Positions 35,501 through 44,926 of a DNA stretch of 64,000 nucleotides are shown here, piece by piece (the stretch's first letter is position 1; the number at the start of each line of letters is the position of its first letter). Source of the stretch: Hyphococcus sp. (GTDB taxonomy: Bacteria; Pseudomonadota; Alphaproteobacteria; Caulobacterales; Parvularculaceae); contig JANQRY010000010.1 in the NCBI GenBank assembly GCA_028284345.1, positions 372,001 through 436,000 on the forward strand, in the 5' to 3' direction. Made by a program: the position numbers and the translations under genes. A model generated the notes under the pieces. The model did no database searches. It was given only the letters and a program-made list of their open reading frames with translations, and was not told where the DNA came from.

Positions 35501-38500
35501 TTACGGGCGCCGCCGGGACGTCCAGGCCATTGCTGAGCGGCGCGGGCGCAGCGCCAACTGCCGGGCGGGCGCCAGCACTCGTGCTCGGCGCCGATAGCGC
35601 GGCGCTGTTTGTTGATAACGGCTGACTGAATACCTGCTTGTTCGGAGACGGAAACGCGTGGTTCCGGCCGAGATAGGAAAGCATTACGCTTTCCTGCACG
35701 CGCAGGAATTCGCGCATCATCTGGTGATAATTGGCAAGCGGATCGGGCGGGCGCGCCGACGGCTCATCGCCGCTCCGCAACATATCTTCGGTGATTTCCA
35801 TGAATTCCATCTCTTCTACTAACGTGGACGACAAAGACTCGGCAGGCGTAGCGCTTGCTGCGTCTGGCTGAATGGGAGGCTGCGCAATGTTCCGCGCCGG
35901 CGCGCGAACATCGCGTTTTGGCGCGTCCGCCTTGCGTGCGTAAGCGCCGTTCAGCACCCAGGATGCGCCTGACTTTTGTTTGCTCAACGCCGCGCGGGGC
36001 GCGACTTCAACGGACTTTTCCGCGAGCGCGCGGAAATCAACATTGCAGCCCTCAGCAAACAGCGCCGCCAGCGCGTCAATGACGGACGCCGCGTCTCGGG
36101 ACGACCGGTCCATGGCGATCACTTTGGGACCATCGCCGTCAAAGATCTCCGACAGGCGGTTTGAAAGGACCGAGCGCGGACCAACTTCGAGGAATACCGC
36201 GGCGCCGTCTGCGGCCATCGCTTCAGCCATTTTGACGAATTCAACGCCGCTAACGAGATGTTCGCCCATGACCGCGCGCAACTGATCCGGATCGCCGTCA
36301 TGGCGACGACCAAGCGTATTGCTGTAAACGGCGATATCCGGTTGGCGCCACGGAATGGCTTTAAGCGCCTCTTCAAATTGTGCGCGCGCCGCATGCATGA
36401 GCGGCGAGTGAAACGCCTGGTTGACGGCCACGACATTCGCCGTCAGACCCGCGTCGCTCAACGCGGCCGCCGCCGCGTCAATTGCTTCTTTCGGGCCTGA
36501 GATCACAGTTTGCTTGGGACTGTTGATGTTGGCGACGACGATGTCGTCGAAAGCTTTTACCGCTTCCGCGACGGTAGCCGCGTCCGCGGCAATCGCGACC
36601 ATCCCCCCGGGCTTTTCAGGATCGCCATTTTCGACCATGGCGCGACCGCGCGCCTCGGACAGCTGAATCAAGTCTTTGAACTCGATGGCGCCGGCCGCGC
36701 AGAGCGCGGGAAATTCGCCATAGCTATGCCCGCCGGTCATGTCGGGGGCGACGCCGAGGCTCTTAAGTAATGCGAACAAGCCGCTCTCAATGACGCCTAG
36801 CGCGGGTTGCGCGACCTCGGTCGCGGTCAGCGATTTCATTTGGCGCTTGCGCGCTTCGGGCGTGAATGCATCGCCGGGATAGATGTGGCGCGACAATGCC
36901 GGTTTGCCGGAAAAACTCGGCGTGCCGGCCAACGCGTCATCGGCGCGGCCCAGCAACTCAATGAAGTTCGGATCCATGAGCGCCGTCTGGCGCATCATGT
37001 CCGGATATTGCGAGCCTTGTCCGGGGAACACGAAAGCGAGTTTTCCGCCGTTCAACAAAGCGGGGTTGTCGCTAAAGTGAATGTCGGCAGGGAGTTTCTC
37101 TGCACCGCCGGACAAAAACGCCACGGCAGCCGTAATTTTCTTCGCTGCGTCATCAAGCGAGGACGCAGAAAATGCCAAGCGGTTTGAGGAGTCTTTGCCC
37201 GGCGCGGGAACGTTCAGCGCAAGGTCTTTCAACGATTTGAAACGTTGCTGTTCGATCGCCGACAGTGTTTTTACAAGCTGCGCGGCAAGCTCTTCTCGCG
37301 TCGAGGCGGCGAAGCCGAACGCGAGGAGGTCAAAGCCGATATCCGTCTCTGCAGAAGGTTTGTCGCGGTCGCCGTATTCTTCGAGTGTGACGTGAAAATT
37401 GGTGCCGCCAAAGCCGAAAGCGCTAACGCCCGCCCGGCGCGGCTGTTCGTCTGTTGTCGTCCACGGGCGCGGCGCTTGCGACAAATATAAGGGGCTCTTT
37501 TCATCATCGAACGCCGGGTTGGGATTTTTGACAAGCGCGTGCGGCGGCAGGACCCGATGATGCAAACCCAACGCGATCTTGATGAGACCCGACACCCCGG
37601 CGGCGGCCTTGGTGTGGCCGATCAACGTTTTCACCGACCCGATGGCGCAGGATTGCGGCGCGGCGCCGGCGTCTTTCAGAATGCCGGTCACCGTTTCAAG
37701 TTCCGCCTTGTCGCCGGCAACGGTTCCGGTGCCATGGGCTTCCATCAGTTGCACGGTGGCGGGACTAAAACCGGCCTGGGCGTAGGCGCGATCAAGGGCG
37801 CGGCGCTGACCGGCCGGCAATGGCGCAGTCAGTCCTTTCGCGCGCCCGTCGCTGGAAGCGCCGACGCCCTTGATGACGGCATAAATTCGATCGCCGTCTC
37901 TTTCCGCGTCTGCAAGGCGTTTCAGAACGAGCGCGGCAAGCCCCTCGGAAATGACAATCCCATCGGCGTCCTGATCAAACGTATTGCAGACGCCGCGGGG
38001 CGAAAGCGCCTGCGTTTTTGAAAAACACAAATAGCCGAAAGGCGACTGCAGCGTATCGATCCCGCCGGCGACCACCATGTCGGCGCACCCGGCCTCAAGT
38101 TCCAGAACAGCGCTGTAAACGGCTGCGAGCGACGACGCGCACGCGGCATCGATCGTTTGATTCGACCCGCCAAAATTAAATCGATTGGCGACGCGTCCCG
38201 CCGCGACATTGGGCAGCACGCCGGCGAAGCTGTCTTCCGTCCATTCGGGAAGCTTCGCCAAAACATCTTCGGGGACATCGCCGTAAAGCCGGGAGAGTTC
38301 CGACCGCGTCGCATATTGAGCGCCAACCTCGCCGAGCCCGCCGCTGAAGCCGAAAACAACGGAGCATTGCGATCGGTCCCACGCGTCTGACGCGCCATAG
38401 TGAGCGTCTTTCAGTGCGTCGGACACAAGTTCGAGCGCCAGCAACTGCATCGGGTCAACAGAGCTTAGCGATGCCGGGGGTATACCGTAGTCGAGCGGAT

Positions 38501-40799
38501 TGAACGCAATGTCGTTGAGAAAGCCGCCGCGCCGTGAATAGACTTTGTCGCGCTGCGAGCGATCGTCAGAGAAATACGCATCAACGCTCCACCGGTCTTC
38601 CGGCACCTCTGTAATCGCGCTCTCTCCGCTGATAATTCTGCGCCAATAGGCTGCGAGCGTGTCCGCCCCCGGCAATAAGTTCGCCATGCCCACGATCGCG
38701 ATGTCGGCCGGACGCGCCGGCGTTGACGCAAACTCGATCTCGCTCGACCGCGTTTTGACAAAGTCTTCGAGCAGCGCTGCGGACCCATCAGCGACATCGT
38801 CGTGCAACTCCGCGATCGTTCGGATGTCTGATTTCAACGCCCCGACCTGGCCGATCATGTACATGCCTTGTTCGTGGCGCTGGCCCTCGTCGATTTCGGT
38901 GAGGCGTTTGTCCTGCCCGGTGCGCGCGACCCCCTTCGTCGCCATCCGCAGGCGGCCCAGCGAATACGTCTCAAGCTCGTCGCGCACCTGCGTCGCGGAC
39001 GCGCCGGATTTTTCAAGATTTCGCTTCAGGGCGCTAAATTCTTCGGCTATCGGCGTAATCGCACACCGGCTGGCAAAGCCCGGACCTTCCCAAAGCGATC
39101 GCGTCTCGCCGCACGCCACGGCGACGTCTTGATAGTCCGGTACAATCGCGCCGCTCTCGACGATTTCTTTTGTGAAGAGGTATCCCGTGCCCATCAGGAC
39201 GCCGATCTGGACGCCTTTTTCCGCCAGGGGTTCTGCAAGCGTCGCCACCATTGCCGCAGAAAGCGCGTTATGAACGCCGCCGGCAAAGACGATCTGGATC
39301 GAGGCCCCCTTACTTTCGACAACAGGGTGATTGCGCAACGCTTCGACGATGCTTGACCAAAGCGTGAAGCTGGTGAGCGGTCCGATGTGTCCGCCGCATT
39401 CGCGTCCTTCAATAATGAACCGACGCGCGCCTTCGTCGAGATAATGCGCGATGAGACTTGCCGTCGACGCATGCAGAAACGCGGGAACGCCTTTTTTCTC
39501 GAAATCCAAAGCCTGATGGACCCGGCCGCCGGCGATCAGCATGTAGTTCGGCGGCGTGCGCTCCAGCGCCTCAAATTGTGGCTTGAGAATGTCCGGGCTG
39601 GCGAATCCCAAAATGCCGGCGCCCCAGGGCCGGTCGCCCATCAGCGCTTTTGTTTCCCGGAGCAGTGTTTCAGCTTGCGGCTTTTTTAAGACGGCGAGCG
39701 CAGCGAACGGCAGAGCGCCGCCGCAACCGACATTGTAGAGGAAAGGCGCAACGTCGCTGACGCGCGTCATCGGCCCTTGCAAGATCGGGTATTCCGTTCC
39801 CAACGTTTTCGCAAGCGCGCCGCCTTTTGCCAGCGCCCGTCGTTTCGCGGCGGCGGCTGGAAGGGCCCGCACGGCCGTTTGTACGGCGGTAATAAAGCGG
39901 CCGATCGTCCGATAGCGCTTCGCCATGGGCGCTGCGAGCGCAAGTCCCTGCCCCGCCGGCGCAACGGACCCGGATTCCCACGACAACCCCATGGCGACCA
40001 TTTCCATGGCGTCGGGATCTTCAACTAGTTTTTTGGAAAGCGCCTCGGCGAAACTGCCGCCGGGTTTGTCGAGGCCCCGCAAATAACGCCCGCCGCGCGG
40101 ATCTTCGACCTGCACCGTCTCGGCGCCGGACATGCCTTTCAGGCGACGCCGGACTCTTGCATCCCCGAGCGGCGACTCCGCGAGCAGCAGGATCTGGTCG
40201 TCCAGCACAACGCCGCTGGCGCCAGCCACGCTCGACGCCGCGGCCGATTCCGGCGTTATGCCGCCACGGGCGAAAAGCGGGACCGTCGTCCGCTTCCGAA
40301 ATTCCTGCAGAAGCAGGTACGTTGTCTGTTCGCTAACAATACCGCCGCATTCGTGGCCTTTGAGAATGAAACCAGAAATCCGGTCTTCGAGCGTTCTCAA
40401 GTCGTCGCGCCAGCGGATAACCTCACAGTAAACGTCAATGCGGCGGTTTCTTAATTGATCGATCGCGCCCGATGCGGCGGAAAGAATTTCGGGCGACGCG
40501 ACGACGCCGCGAAGCCAAGCCGGCGGATTTGAGGCAAACGCAGCGCAAAAGTCAGCGCTTTCAACCGCGGCGATGACGCCGCCGCCATGTGGAAGCTCGC
40601 AGGCGGCTAAATCCGCGTGAATTTCGGTATTTTCTTCGGTGAATGGAATGATACACGCGCCGCCGGCCCTTAACGCGGCGCGCGCAATCCGAACCGGATC
40701 GAGCCCTTTAGGCGCGAGCACAAAAACCTGGAATGGCGATTTGGAATCAGCGGATTCGCGCGCGTACTCGCCTATCTCCGAATATTGCGTCGGACCCAC
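32514..40799 (-). CDS. Iterative type I synthase: NMO-like x2, KS, AT, ACP, KR, DH
   Basis: 2761 residues, start GTG preceded by GGGGTGAG. Domain order: a shortened TIM-barrel of nitronate-monooxygenase type at about 20-230 (GHECGG), a full one at about 330-600 (LGTEYPILQGPMTRVSDVAP; EGRECGGHIGP; MGTGYLF) similar to PfaD-type FMN enoyl reductases, KS about 695-1130 (Cys887 in DAACASS; EAHGTGT; LIGHTKAAAG), AT about 1265-1580 (Ser1359 in GGHSYGE), one ACP (Ser1846 in LGIDSIKR, the motif of PUFA and heterocyst-glycolipid synthases), KR about 2155-2420 (ATGGARGIT; YAAANE) and DH about 2470-2745 with HRFDGVGVMP fitting HxxxGxxxxP and a later DGLLQ. A fused reductase means fully reduced or partly unsaturated chains can be made. 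No thioesterase is present. Confidence 0.9.
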   Translation of the reverse strand: MGPTQYSEIGEYARESADSKSPFQVFVLAPKGLDPVRIARAALRAGGACIIPFTEENTEIHADLAACELPHGGGVIAAVESADFCAAFASNPPAWLRGVVASPEILSAASGAIDQLRNRRIDVYCEVIRWRDDLRTLEDRISGFILKGHECGGIVSEQTTYLLLQEFRKRTTVPLFARGGITPESAAASSVAGASGVVLDDQILLLAESPLGDARVRRRLKGMSGAETVQVEDPRGGRYLRGLDKPGGSFAEALSKKLVEDPDAMEMVAMGLSWESGSVAPAGQGLALAAPMAKRYRTIGRFITAVQTAVRALPAAAAKRRALAKGGALAKTLGTEYPILQGPMTRVSDVAPFLYNVGCGGALPFAALAVLKKPQAETLLRETKALMGDRPWGAGILGFASPDILKPQFEALERTPPNYMLIAGGRVHQALDFEKKGVPAFLHASTASLIAHYLDEGARRFIIEGRECGGHIGPLTSFTLWSSIVEALRNHPVVESKGASIQIVFAGGVHNALSAAMVATLAEPLAEKGVQIGVLMGTGYLFTKEIVESGAIVPDYQDVAVACGETRSLWEGPGFASRCAITPIAEEFSALKRNLEKSGASATQVRDELETYSLGRLRMATKGVARTGQDKRLTEIDEGQRHEQGMYMIGQVGALKSDIRTIAELHDDVADGSAALLEDFVKTRSSEIEFASTPARPADIAIVGMANLLPGADTLAAYWRRIISGESAITEVPEDRWSVDAYFSDDRSQRDKVYSRRGGFLNDIAFNPLDYGIPPASLSSVDPMQLLALELVSDALKDAHYGASDAWDRSQCSVVFGFSGGLGEVGAQYATRSELSRLYGDVPEDVLAKLPEWTEDSFAGVLPNVAAGRVANRFNFGGSNQTIDAACASSLAAVYSAVLELEAGCADMVVAGGIDTLQSPFGYLCFSKTQALSPRGVCNTFDQDADGIVISEGLAALVLKRLADAERDGDRIYAVIKGVGASSDGRAKGLTAPLPAGQRRALDRAYAQAGFSPATVQLMEAHGTGTVAGDKAELETVTGILKDAGAAPQSCAIGSVKTLIGHTKAAAGVSGLIKIALGLHHRVLPPHALVKNPNPAFDDEKSPLYLSQAPRPWTTTDEQPRRAGVSAFGFGGTNFHVTLEEYGDRDKPSAETDIGFDLLAFGFAASTREELAAQLVKTLSAIEQQRFKSLKDLALNVPAPGKDSSNRLAFSASSLDDAAKKITAAVAFLSGGAEKLPADIHFSDNPALLNGGKLAFVFPGQGSQYPDMMRQTALMDPNFIELLGRADDALAGTPSFSGKPALSRHIYPGDAFTPEARKRQMKSLTATEVAQPALGVIESGLFALLKSLGVAPDMTGGHSYGEFPALCAAGAIEFKDLIQLSEARGRAMVENGDPEKPGGMVAIAADAATVAEAVKAFDDIVVANINSPKQTVISGPKEAIDAAAAALSDAGLTANVVAVNQAFHSPLMHAARAQFEEALKAIPWRQPDIAVYSNTLGRRHDGDPDQLRAVMGEHLVSGVEFVKMAEAMAADGAAVFLEVGPRSVLSNRLSEIFDGDGPKVIAMDRSSRDAASVIDALAALFAEGCNVDFRALAEKSVEVAPRAALSKQKSGASWVLNGAYARKADAPKRDVRAPARNIAQPPIQPDAASATPAESLSSTLVEEMEFMEITEDMLRSGDEPSARPPDPLANYHQMMREFLRVQESVMLSYLGRNHAFPSPNKQVFSQPLSTNSAALSAPSTSAGARPAVGAAPAPLSNGLDVPAAPVNGSLSNGATPPAAAKANGVSHEAVEAAPSVSDATPAADANDISETNLISTFISVAAEKTGYPEDALDPDQVLEQDLGIDSIKRMEILGAVQKTLPPTAAEAMRADMDSVSQLPTIREIAGFVSSKLSSGSASHGGGAGEAEARPFDLAGEAEEPITVLPRFLQVPFEESIDHLPKRLPAGLRVIVTETSDGFHDDVMNAVKAAGGVGVLLAKDAYAEGDAERIRAATEAIVADGAPGGFIYLDSRRQLPDFDDLTVEDWRSFHKAGVKQFHVLLQSLAPYLREDGRIVAAMETGGLFGRSTESSEASQMSGGAGVLGVVKSLAHEWPTCSSKVIDLDGAVAADRRAQSLVEELAVLQGRREAGYPGGRRTILRTESAALTPPAEPPEMITSDWVVVATGGARGITAECMRTLAPYGPTLVLLGRSAPPEPEDPETSNLDVAGLRRFYMDASRAAGEKVRPVEIEAKVVRHLGLRDMRDTMADLAAMGAKIDYRSVDVLDRKGIEDLFADIYDQYGRVDMVVHGAGVIEDAVLEKKTPESFDRVFDTKVNSAFHIAKALRWDSLKGLCFFTSVAGRYGNRGQTDYAAANETLNRFAWMLKRGCGASAVIKAINWGPWDATMTGAGMVTEPVRQQFEARGIGVVKPKPGRDLFFKEMFWGAPEDVECVAWVADGESMEATACALPPPSDDDQLNDCILLRNGRRVGNGDRSIGWRFDLVNAPYVDDHRFDGVGVMPFAAVMQMLSEAPAAFDDHRHVIALEDLRMFKGITLKNGPVDIRITLKEELSDGRVRVVVNTEGDDRRPNYSGILRLADHLPKTPAALRPRLQRSQWTGASVHEMYRRWLSHGVRFQTLTEIQSIDESGVIALGAPSRPERFAPWSTNQAWSFDPGLIDGLLQTVWIWSRAVQDASTLPLHAKAVRRFDGDTSKGPLKIDVQILTEADDPDVLTAMRVFDGDGRLCYEIENFQGRTSPQLNRLSGGWQGGLRDYEQSLGVRA

Positions 40800-41364
40800 G
40801 CCTCACCCCCTTTGCGCTTCGATTCACCATATCCGTCATGGATACCGCCACCCTCGCACAAGGGTGACGAACCACTAAGCGCCAAAATCGATTGCACCAT
40901 TCTGATGCAAAAAAACCACCGTCGCCCGCCGACAGTTTGCCGGAACCGGCTATTCCCTGTCGGGATCGGGCCAACTATACCCACCAGTGTCATGTTGCGG
41001 CGCAAAAACACACGAATCAAGTTTTTTCTATCAACAGCGCCGGTCTGTTGCATGAGATATGCCGGCGCAGACACACGCAAAAGCTGTATCAAGTTCCATC
41101 GCGCAACGCGGGCCACGCTCTACGATGGCGGCGTCCTTGCAGGGAATGGTCTCAAATTTTCTCAGACGCCCGGCGTAAACTGTTAAGCATAAGCGGAATT
41201 TAGGCCATTAGGGGCCGCCGGGACCGGACAGACGGAAATTTGCGCATATGCGCCAGGAAAGCAGATCAGCAAAAACGACCGGCGTGGAGACATAGAAGGT
41301 GCAGGGATTTTGCGCGATACATTATTTTTTCGTCACGAAGCCTCGAACAGGTAGCTAAAACCAG
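40800..41364. promoter_or_regulatory. Divergent promoter region of synthase operon and HlyD adaptor
   Basis: About 565 bases without a convincing gene. It must hold the promoters of the synthase operon and of the adaptor gene. Visible elements: GCCGG-AA-CCGGC at 40939-40950, a CGGGCCA heptamer at 40967-40973 like those beside the AraC genes, and a 12-base palindrome GCGCATATGCGC at 41242-41253. No clear -35/-10 pair could be fixed. Confidence 0.4.
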
Positions 41365-44064
41365 ATGGCGTCAGACCACACAATGAGTCTTGCGGGAAAC
41401 GCCGGCGCAAATATTCAAAGCGCCGATGGCTCGAATGCGAACCCGTTTGTCCGCATTCTCTTTGACCCGTCGTCACTATTTCGCGCTATCGCAGGGTTTC
41501 TTCATCCACTTAGTCCGCTCCGTTTTCTCATCCTTCCCGCAGCGGCTTTCGCAGCATTTGCGGCGTTGCAAAACTGGCACGATCTATCGGCGCATATCGT
41601 GCGCATAACGCCATCCATCACGTTTTTTCAGCATCTCTTTCTCAGCCTGTTCACCGTTAATTTGATGAAGAATGTGATGACGGGCGCGACCATGAGTCAT
41701 TTCGGGGTCGGCCCGAAGGCGTTTGGCGTTCAACTGTTTCTCGGCGTACTGCCGCGTTTTTATGTTCCTGTAAAAGACGCAAAGCACCTTGAATACAGGG
41801 CGCAGCGCATTTGCTACAGCGCCCCGCTGCTGACCCAGCTTCTCTTTTTCTCAACCGGCATTTTGGCGTGGGAGGCGCTGCGTCATTCAGGCGCCGGCGC
41901 CGCTGACCTGATGCTGGTCATTGGGCTTTCCGCTTTCGTCGCCTTTCTGATAACCGCAAATCCATTGTGGCCGGCCGCCAGCGGCTACCGTTGGCTTTCC
42001 GCTTTTTTCAAACGACCTGAGTTGCGCGCGCATGCATTGCGTCTGCTCTATTTGCTCGCATCCGGCGAACCGGCGCCAAGCCGCCTCCGCGCGGCGGAAA
42101 CAACCGGATTGTTGTTATTCGCGATACTGATGATCGTATATAACATTATCTTCGCCTATGTGCTTATCAGCACCGGCGCGATCATCCTCGAAAAGGAATT
42201 TCGCGGCGCCGGCGTCATTATCCTCTGCATTCTGCTAACGTCCGCGATGTTCTTTCTCGCGACCAGAATTCCCGCCATTAATCATATCCGAACCAATCGG
42301 CGCAGGACCGGCGCAGAGGGCCCACAGATCCCTGCAAGAAACCGCAACAGTCTTTCATTCAGCAGCGCTGAGGAAAGCGCCGGCGCGCCTGATGGACAGT
42401 CAAACGGCTTCATCAGCGGGGACTTCAAGACAATCGCGACCCGGACGCTTGCGGCGGCAATTGTTCTTGCAACTCCCTTTATCGCCTTCGCCGTCGGCGC
42501 GAGCGGCGCACTCAACCACTGGTCCGGCATTGGCGTTGCGGGCGGCATCGCCGGTTGCGGCGCCTTGTTCGCCGGCTTTGCATGGATGCTTGCGACGCCA
42601 AATCCGATTGCCAAGCGTTTGACGATGGATCAGAAAGCGGCGGACGCGCGCGCGGCTCGCGACGGATCGGCCAAGGGAAACGCGGCAATGAAAGCGGACA
42701 ACAAGCAGGAAAGTCGGAATAGCAACGGCCGGCCTGGACTATTCCCGCGACTGTTTGGGAAGTCCAAGAAAACAGGGAACGGCAAAAACGGCGCAAAGAA
42801 AAATCGTTCGACGGAGAAACCGTCCAACGGGAACATTGCGGGATCGCCGGAAATGACTGGCGTGGGCGCCAATGATGGATCGGAAACGCCGAACAACGGA
42901 AATTCGCCGGATCGCGACCATGACGCAACGCGTCTCGACACAAAGACGCCAAAACAGCGTCGGCCGGTTGAAAAGTCAAAATCTATTGAAGAACTGAACC
43001 GGGTTCTGGCGTCCCGTTCCAAAGTGACGGCGCCCCATACGCCATGGCGCAAGCGAATGATCTGGCTTGGTTTCGGCGTCGCGTTCCTGATTATTTGCCT
43101 GCTGCCCTATCCTTTTGACGTCGGCGGCGAGTTCACGGTTCAGCCTGCGGCGCGCGCTGAAATACGGGCCAGGACGGACGGCGAAATCATCGCACTGCAC
43201 ATCGAGGAAGGCGATTGGGTAGAGGAAGGCGACCTTCTCGCAACACTTTCGAACTGGAACGAAAAACGAGACGTCGCCGTTCGCGAAGAGGAACTGAAAA
43301 AGTTACGCGCTGACCTTGAAACGCTCAAATACGGCGCGCGAAACGAAGAGGTTTCCCTCGCACGCCAAAAAATCGCCGCCGCCGATCTCAGGGTGAACGC
43401 CGCGCGATCTGAACGCGAACGCCAGCGGCTGCTCTACGAGTCTAATACAATCTCGGAGAAAGCCCTGGAAATCGCCGAGAATGACTATCGCATTGCGTTG
43501 GTCGCGAAGAACGAAGCGGAAGCCGGACTCGCTCTGGTACAGTCTTCTGCTCAGGAAAGTGAAATCGCCGCCGCCGAGGCGACAATCGCCCGCAATGAAG
43601 TGGATCTGGAGTTCAGCCGGCTGCGGCTTGAATATACCAACATCCGGGCGACGGTTTCCGGTCAGATCGTATCATCACTCAAAGAAAGACCGGTCGGCGC
43701 CTTTCTGCCCGCCGGCGAGCTCTTCACCGAAATAGAGGACAACCGGACCATCACGGCGGAAGTCGATGTTCCGGAAACGGAGATCGCCGAAGTCGAAATC
43801 GGCGCCGAGGTTGAATTAAGACCGTGGAGCGCCGGCGGCGAAAGCGTGACCGGCATCGTTTCCAAAATTGCGCCGAAGGCTGAAGAACGCGATTTCGGCC
43901 GGGTTATCCGGGTTAGCGTCGACGTTCCGAATTCCGACGGATTCATGGCCGTGAATATGACGGGTCAGGCGAAAATTTCGGTTGGGGACCGGGCCGTCTG
44001 GCAAGTCTTTTCCCGCACCCTCGTCCGCTTCTTCACGGTCGAATTATGGTCGTGGGTTCCGTAG
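41365..44064 (+). CDS. HlyD-type adaptor fused to a degenerate M50-like membrane domain
   Basis: 899 residues. The N-terminal 1-300 has about six hydrophobic segments arranged as in M50 zinc proteases fused to HlyD proteins: FTVNLMKNVMTGATMSHFGV then LFLGVLPRFYVPVKDA. The position where M50 enzymes carry HExxH reads MKNVM, so the protease site is lost. Residues about 300-420 add more membrane segments, 420-555 a Lys/Asn/Gly-rich hydrophilic linker, then one more membrane segment (WLGFGVAFLIICLLP) and a periplasmic HlyD part: lipoyl-like half (RTDGEIIALHIEEGDWVEEG), long coiled coil, barrel, and a C-terminal WQVFSRTLVRFFTVELW typical of such fusions. It is divergent from the synthase operon and may link it to the TolC-like channel. 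Confidence 0.85.
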   Translation: MASDHTMSLAGNAGANIQSADGSNANPFVRILFDPSSLFRAIAGFLHPLSPLRFLILPAAAFAAFAALQNWHDLSAHIVRITPSITFFQHLFLSLFTVNLMKNVMTGATMSHFGVGPKAFGVQLFLGVLPRFYVPVKDAKHLEYRAQRICYSAPLLTQLLFFSTGILAWEALRHSGAGAADLMLVIGLSAFVAFLITANPLWPAASGYRWLSAFFKRPELRAHALRLLYLLASGEPAPSRLRAAETTGLLLFAILMIVYNIIFAYVLISTGAIILEKEFRGAGVIILCILLTSAMFFLATRIPAINHIRTNRRRTGAEGPQIPARNRNSLSFSSAEESAGAPDGQSNGFISGDFKTIATRTLAAAIVLATPFIAFAVGASGALNHWSGIGVAGGIAGCGALFAGFAWMLATPNPIAKRLTMDQKAADARAARDGSAKGNAAMKADNKQESRNSNGRPGLFPRLFGKSKKTGNGKNGAKKNRSTEKPSNGNIAGSPEMTGVGANDGSETPNNGNSPDRDHDATRLDTKTPKQRRPVEKSKSIEELNRVLASRSKVTAPHTPWRKRMIWLGFGVAFLIICLLPYPFDVGGEFTVQPAARAEIRARTDGEIIALHIEEGDWVEEGDLLATLSNWNEKRDVAVREEELKKLRADLETLKYGARNEEVSLARQKIAAADLRVNAARSERERQRLLYESNTISEKALEIAENDYRIALVAKNEAEAGLALVQSSAQESEIAAAEATIARNEVDLEFSRLRLEYTNIRATVSGQIVSSLKERPVGAFLPAGELFTEIEDNRTITAEVDVPETEIAEVEIGAEVELRPWSAGGESVTGIVSKIAPKAEERDFGRVIRVSVDVPNSDGFMAVNMTGQAKISVGDRAVWQVFSRTLVRFFTVELWSWVP

Positions 44065-44095
44065 CCGTCGCGTAGAGGATTAGACGCCGTCTGCG

Positions 44096-44926
44096 TTACC
44101 GTTTGCGACCTTCGAAAAACGGTATTTCAAAGACTTTCTCATGCATAATGGGTCCGTGGCCGAAATAGTCACCCTCGCCAAAACAATCGCCATGGTCCGA
44201 TGTAATGATGAAATGCGTGTTGTCGGGACTTTTCTCGAGCAACGCGCCAAGCACGCCGTCAACATATTCAACACACCGCACCTGCTGTTCGTGAAGCGCC
44301 GTCATTTCCTCGGCAAGAAAGAACTCCTTCGTATCTGAGAGCGTTTCGCCAGACCGGACGATGGCTTCGTCCATCCCTTTAACGACGCCGTGAACGCCCG
44401 AGATACGAGGCAGATTCTCGTCTTTCAGCATGTACGGATAGTGGGTCTCGCCCAAATTGAGAAAATAGTAATGGAGCGTATCTTTCGTAAACTCGATTTC
44501 ATCGACCATGCCGGCGAAATCATTGTGATCTTTCATCAGCTTGTAGTCGTCAAAATACTTGTTAAAGCCCGTGAAGGGATTCAACACCGGCATGGAAACG
44601 CGCCCAACCGTCCGGTATCCGAGCGATTGCAACACTTTTGCGAGGCTGAGTTCGGGAACAAATGATTTAAAGGACAAATTCGGCGTATCCAGCCGATCCA
44701 CCCATTTCACATATTCCTTTTTGTAGACTTCCGAGGCGAGAATCTTCGTCGGGCTGGCGTGCGCGACCTGACCCATAAAAATGCTCTGATGGGACGGCGC
44801 CGTCCACGACGCATAGCTGTAACGCCGTTCGCCGCTCGCGATACGGTCCATATTGGGCGTTTTTGCGCGCTGGTAGCTGTCAAATCGGCAGCTATCCATG
44901 ATGATGTAAACAAGGTTTGTCGCCAT
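44096..44926 (-). CDS. Compact sulfatase-fold (alkaline phosphatase superfamily) protein
   Basis: 276 residues, shorter than ordinary sulfatases (400-550). Metal-site parts are seen: IIMDSCRFDSYQ near the N-terminus, ITSDHGDCFGEG and FGHGPIMHEKV near the C-terminus. At the nucleophile position the sequence is SWTAPSHQS, with Thr where sulfatases have the Cys or Ser of C/SxPSR, and His for the Arg. It therefore cannot be matured to formylglycine and is more like a phospho-transfer or phosphohydrolase member. No signal peptide is seen. It ends the second minus-strand block and is convergent with the adaptor gene (31-base gap). Its substrate may be a head group of the cluster product. Confidence 0.75.
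   Translation of the reverse strand: MATNLVYIIMDSCRFDSYQRAKTPNMDRIASGERRYSYASWTAPSHQSIFMGQVAHASPTKILASEVYKKEYVKWVDRLDTPNLSFKSFVPELSLAKVLQSLGYRTVGRVSMPVLNPFTGFNKYFDDYKLMKDHNDFAGMVDEIEFTKDTLHYYFLNLGETHYPYMLKDENLPRISGVHGVVKGMDEAIVRSGETLSDTKEFFLAEEMTALHEQQVRCVEYVDGVLGALLEKSPDNTHFIITSDHGDCFGEGDYFGHGPIMHEKVFEIPFFEGRKR

Noticed and set aside
28603-40799. Classical EPA/DHA (pfaABCDE) locus
   Set aside because: There is one ACP instead of a tandem set, no chain-length-factor half, and the reductase is fused to the first protein; only the family resemblance is kept.
40772-41116. Minus-strand frame of 114 codons upstream of the synthase
   Set aside because: No Shine-Dalgarno, no recognisable fold, overlaps the probable promoter and the synthase start.
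44096-44926. Annotation as a true formylglycine sulfatase
   Set aside because: The C/SxPSR motif is absent (TAPSH), so sulfatase maturation is not possible.
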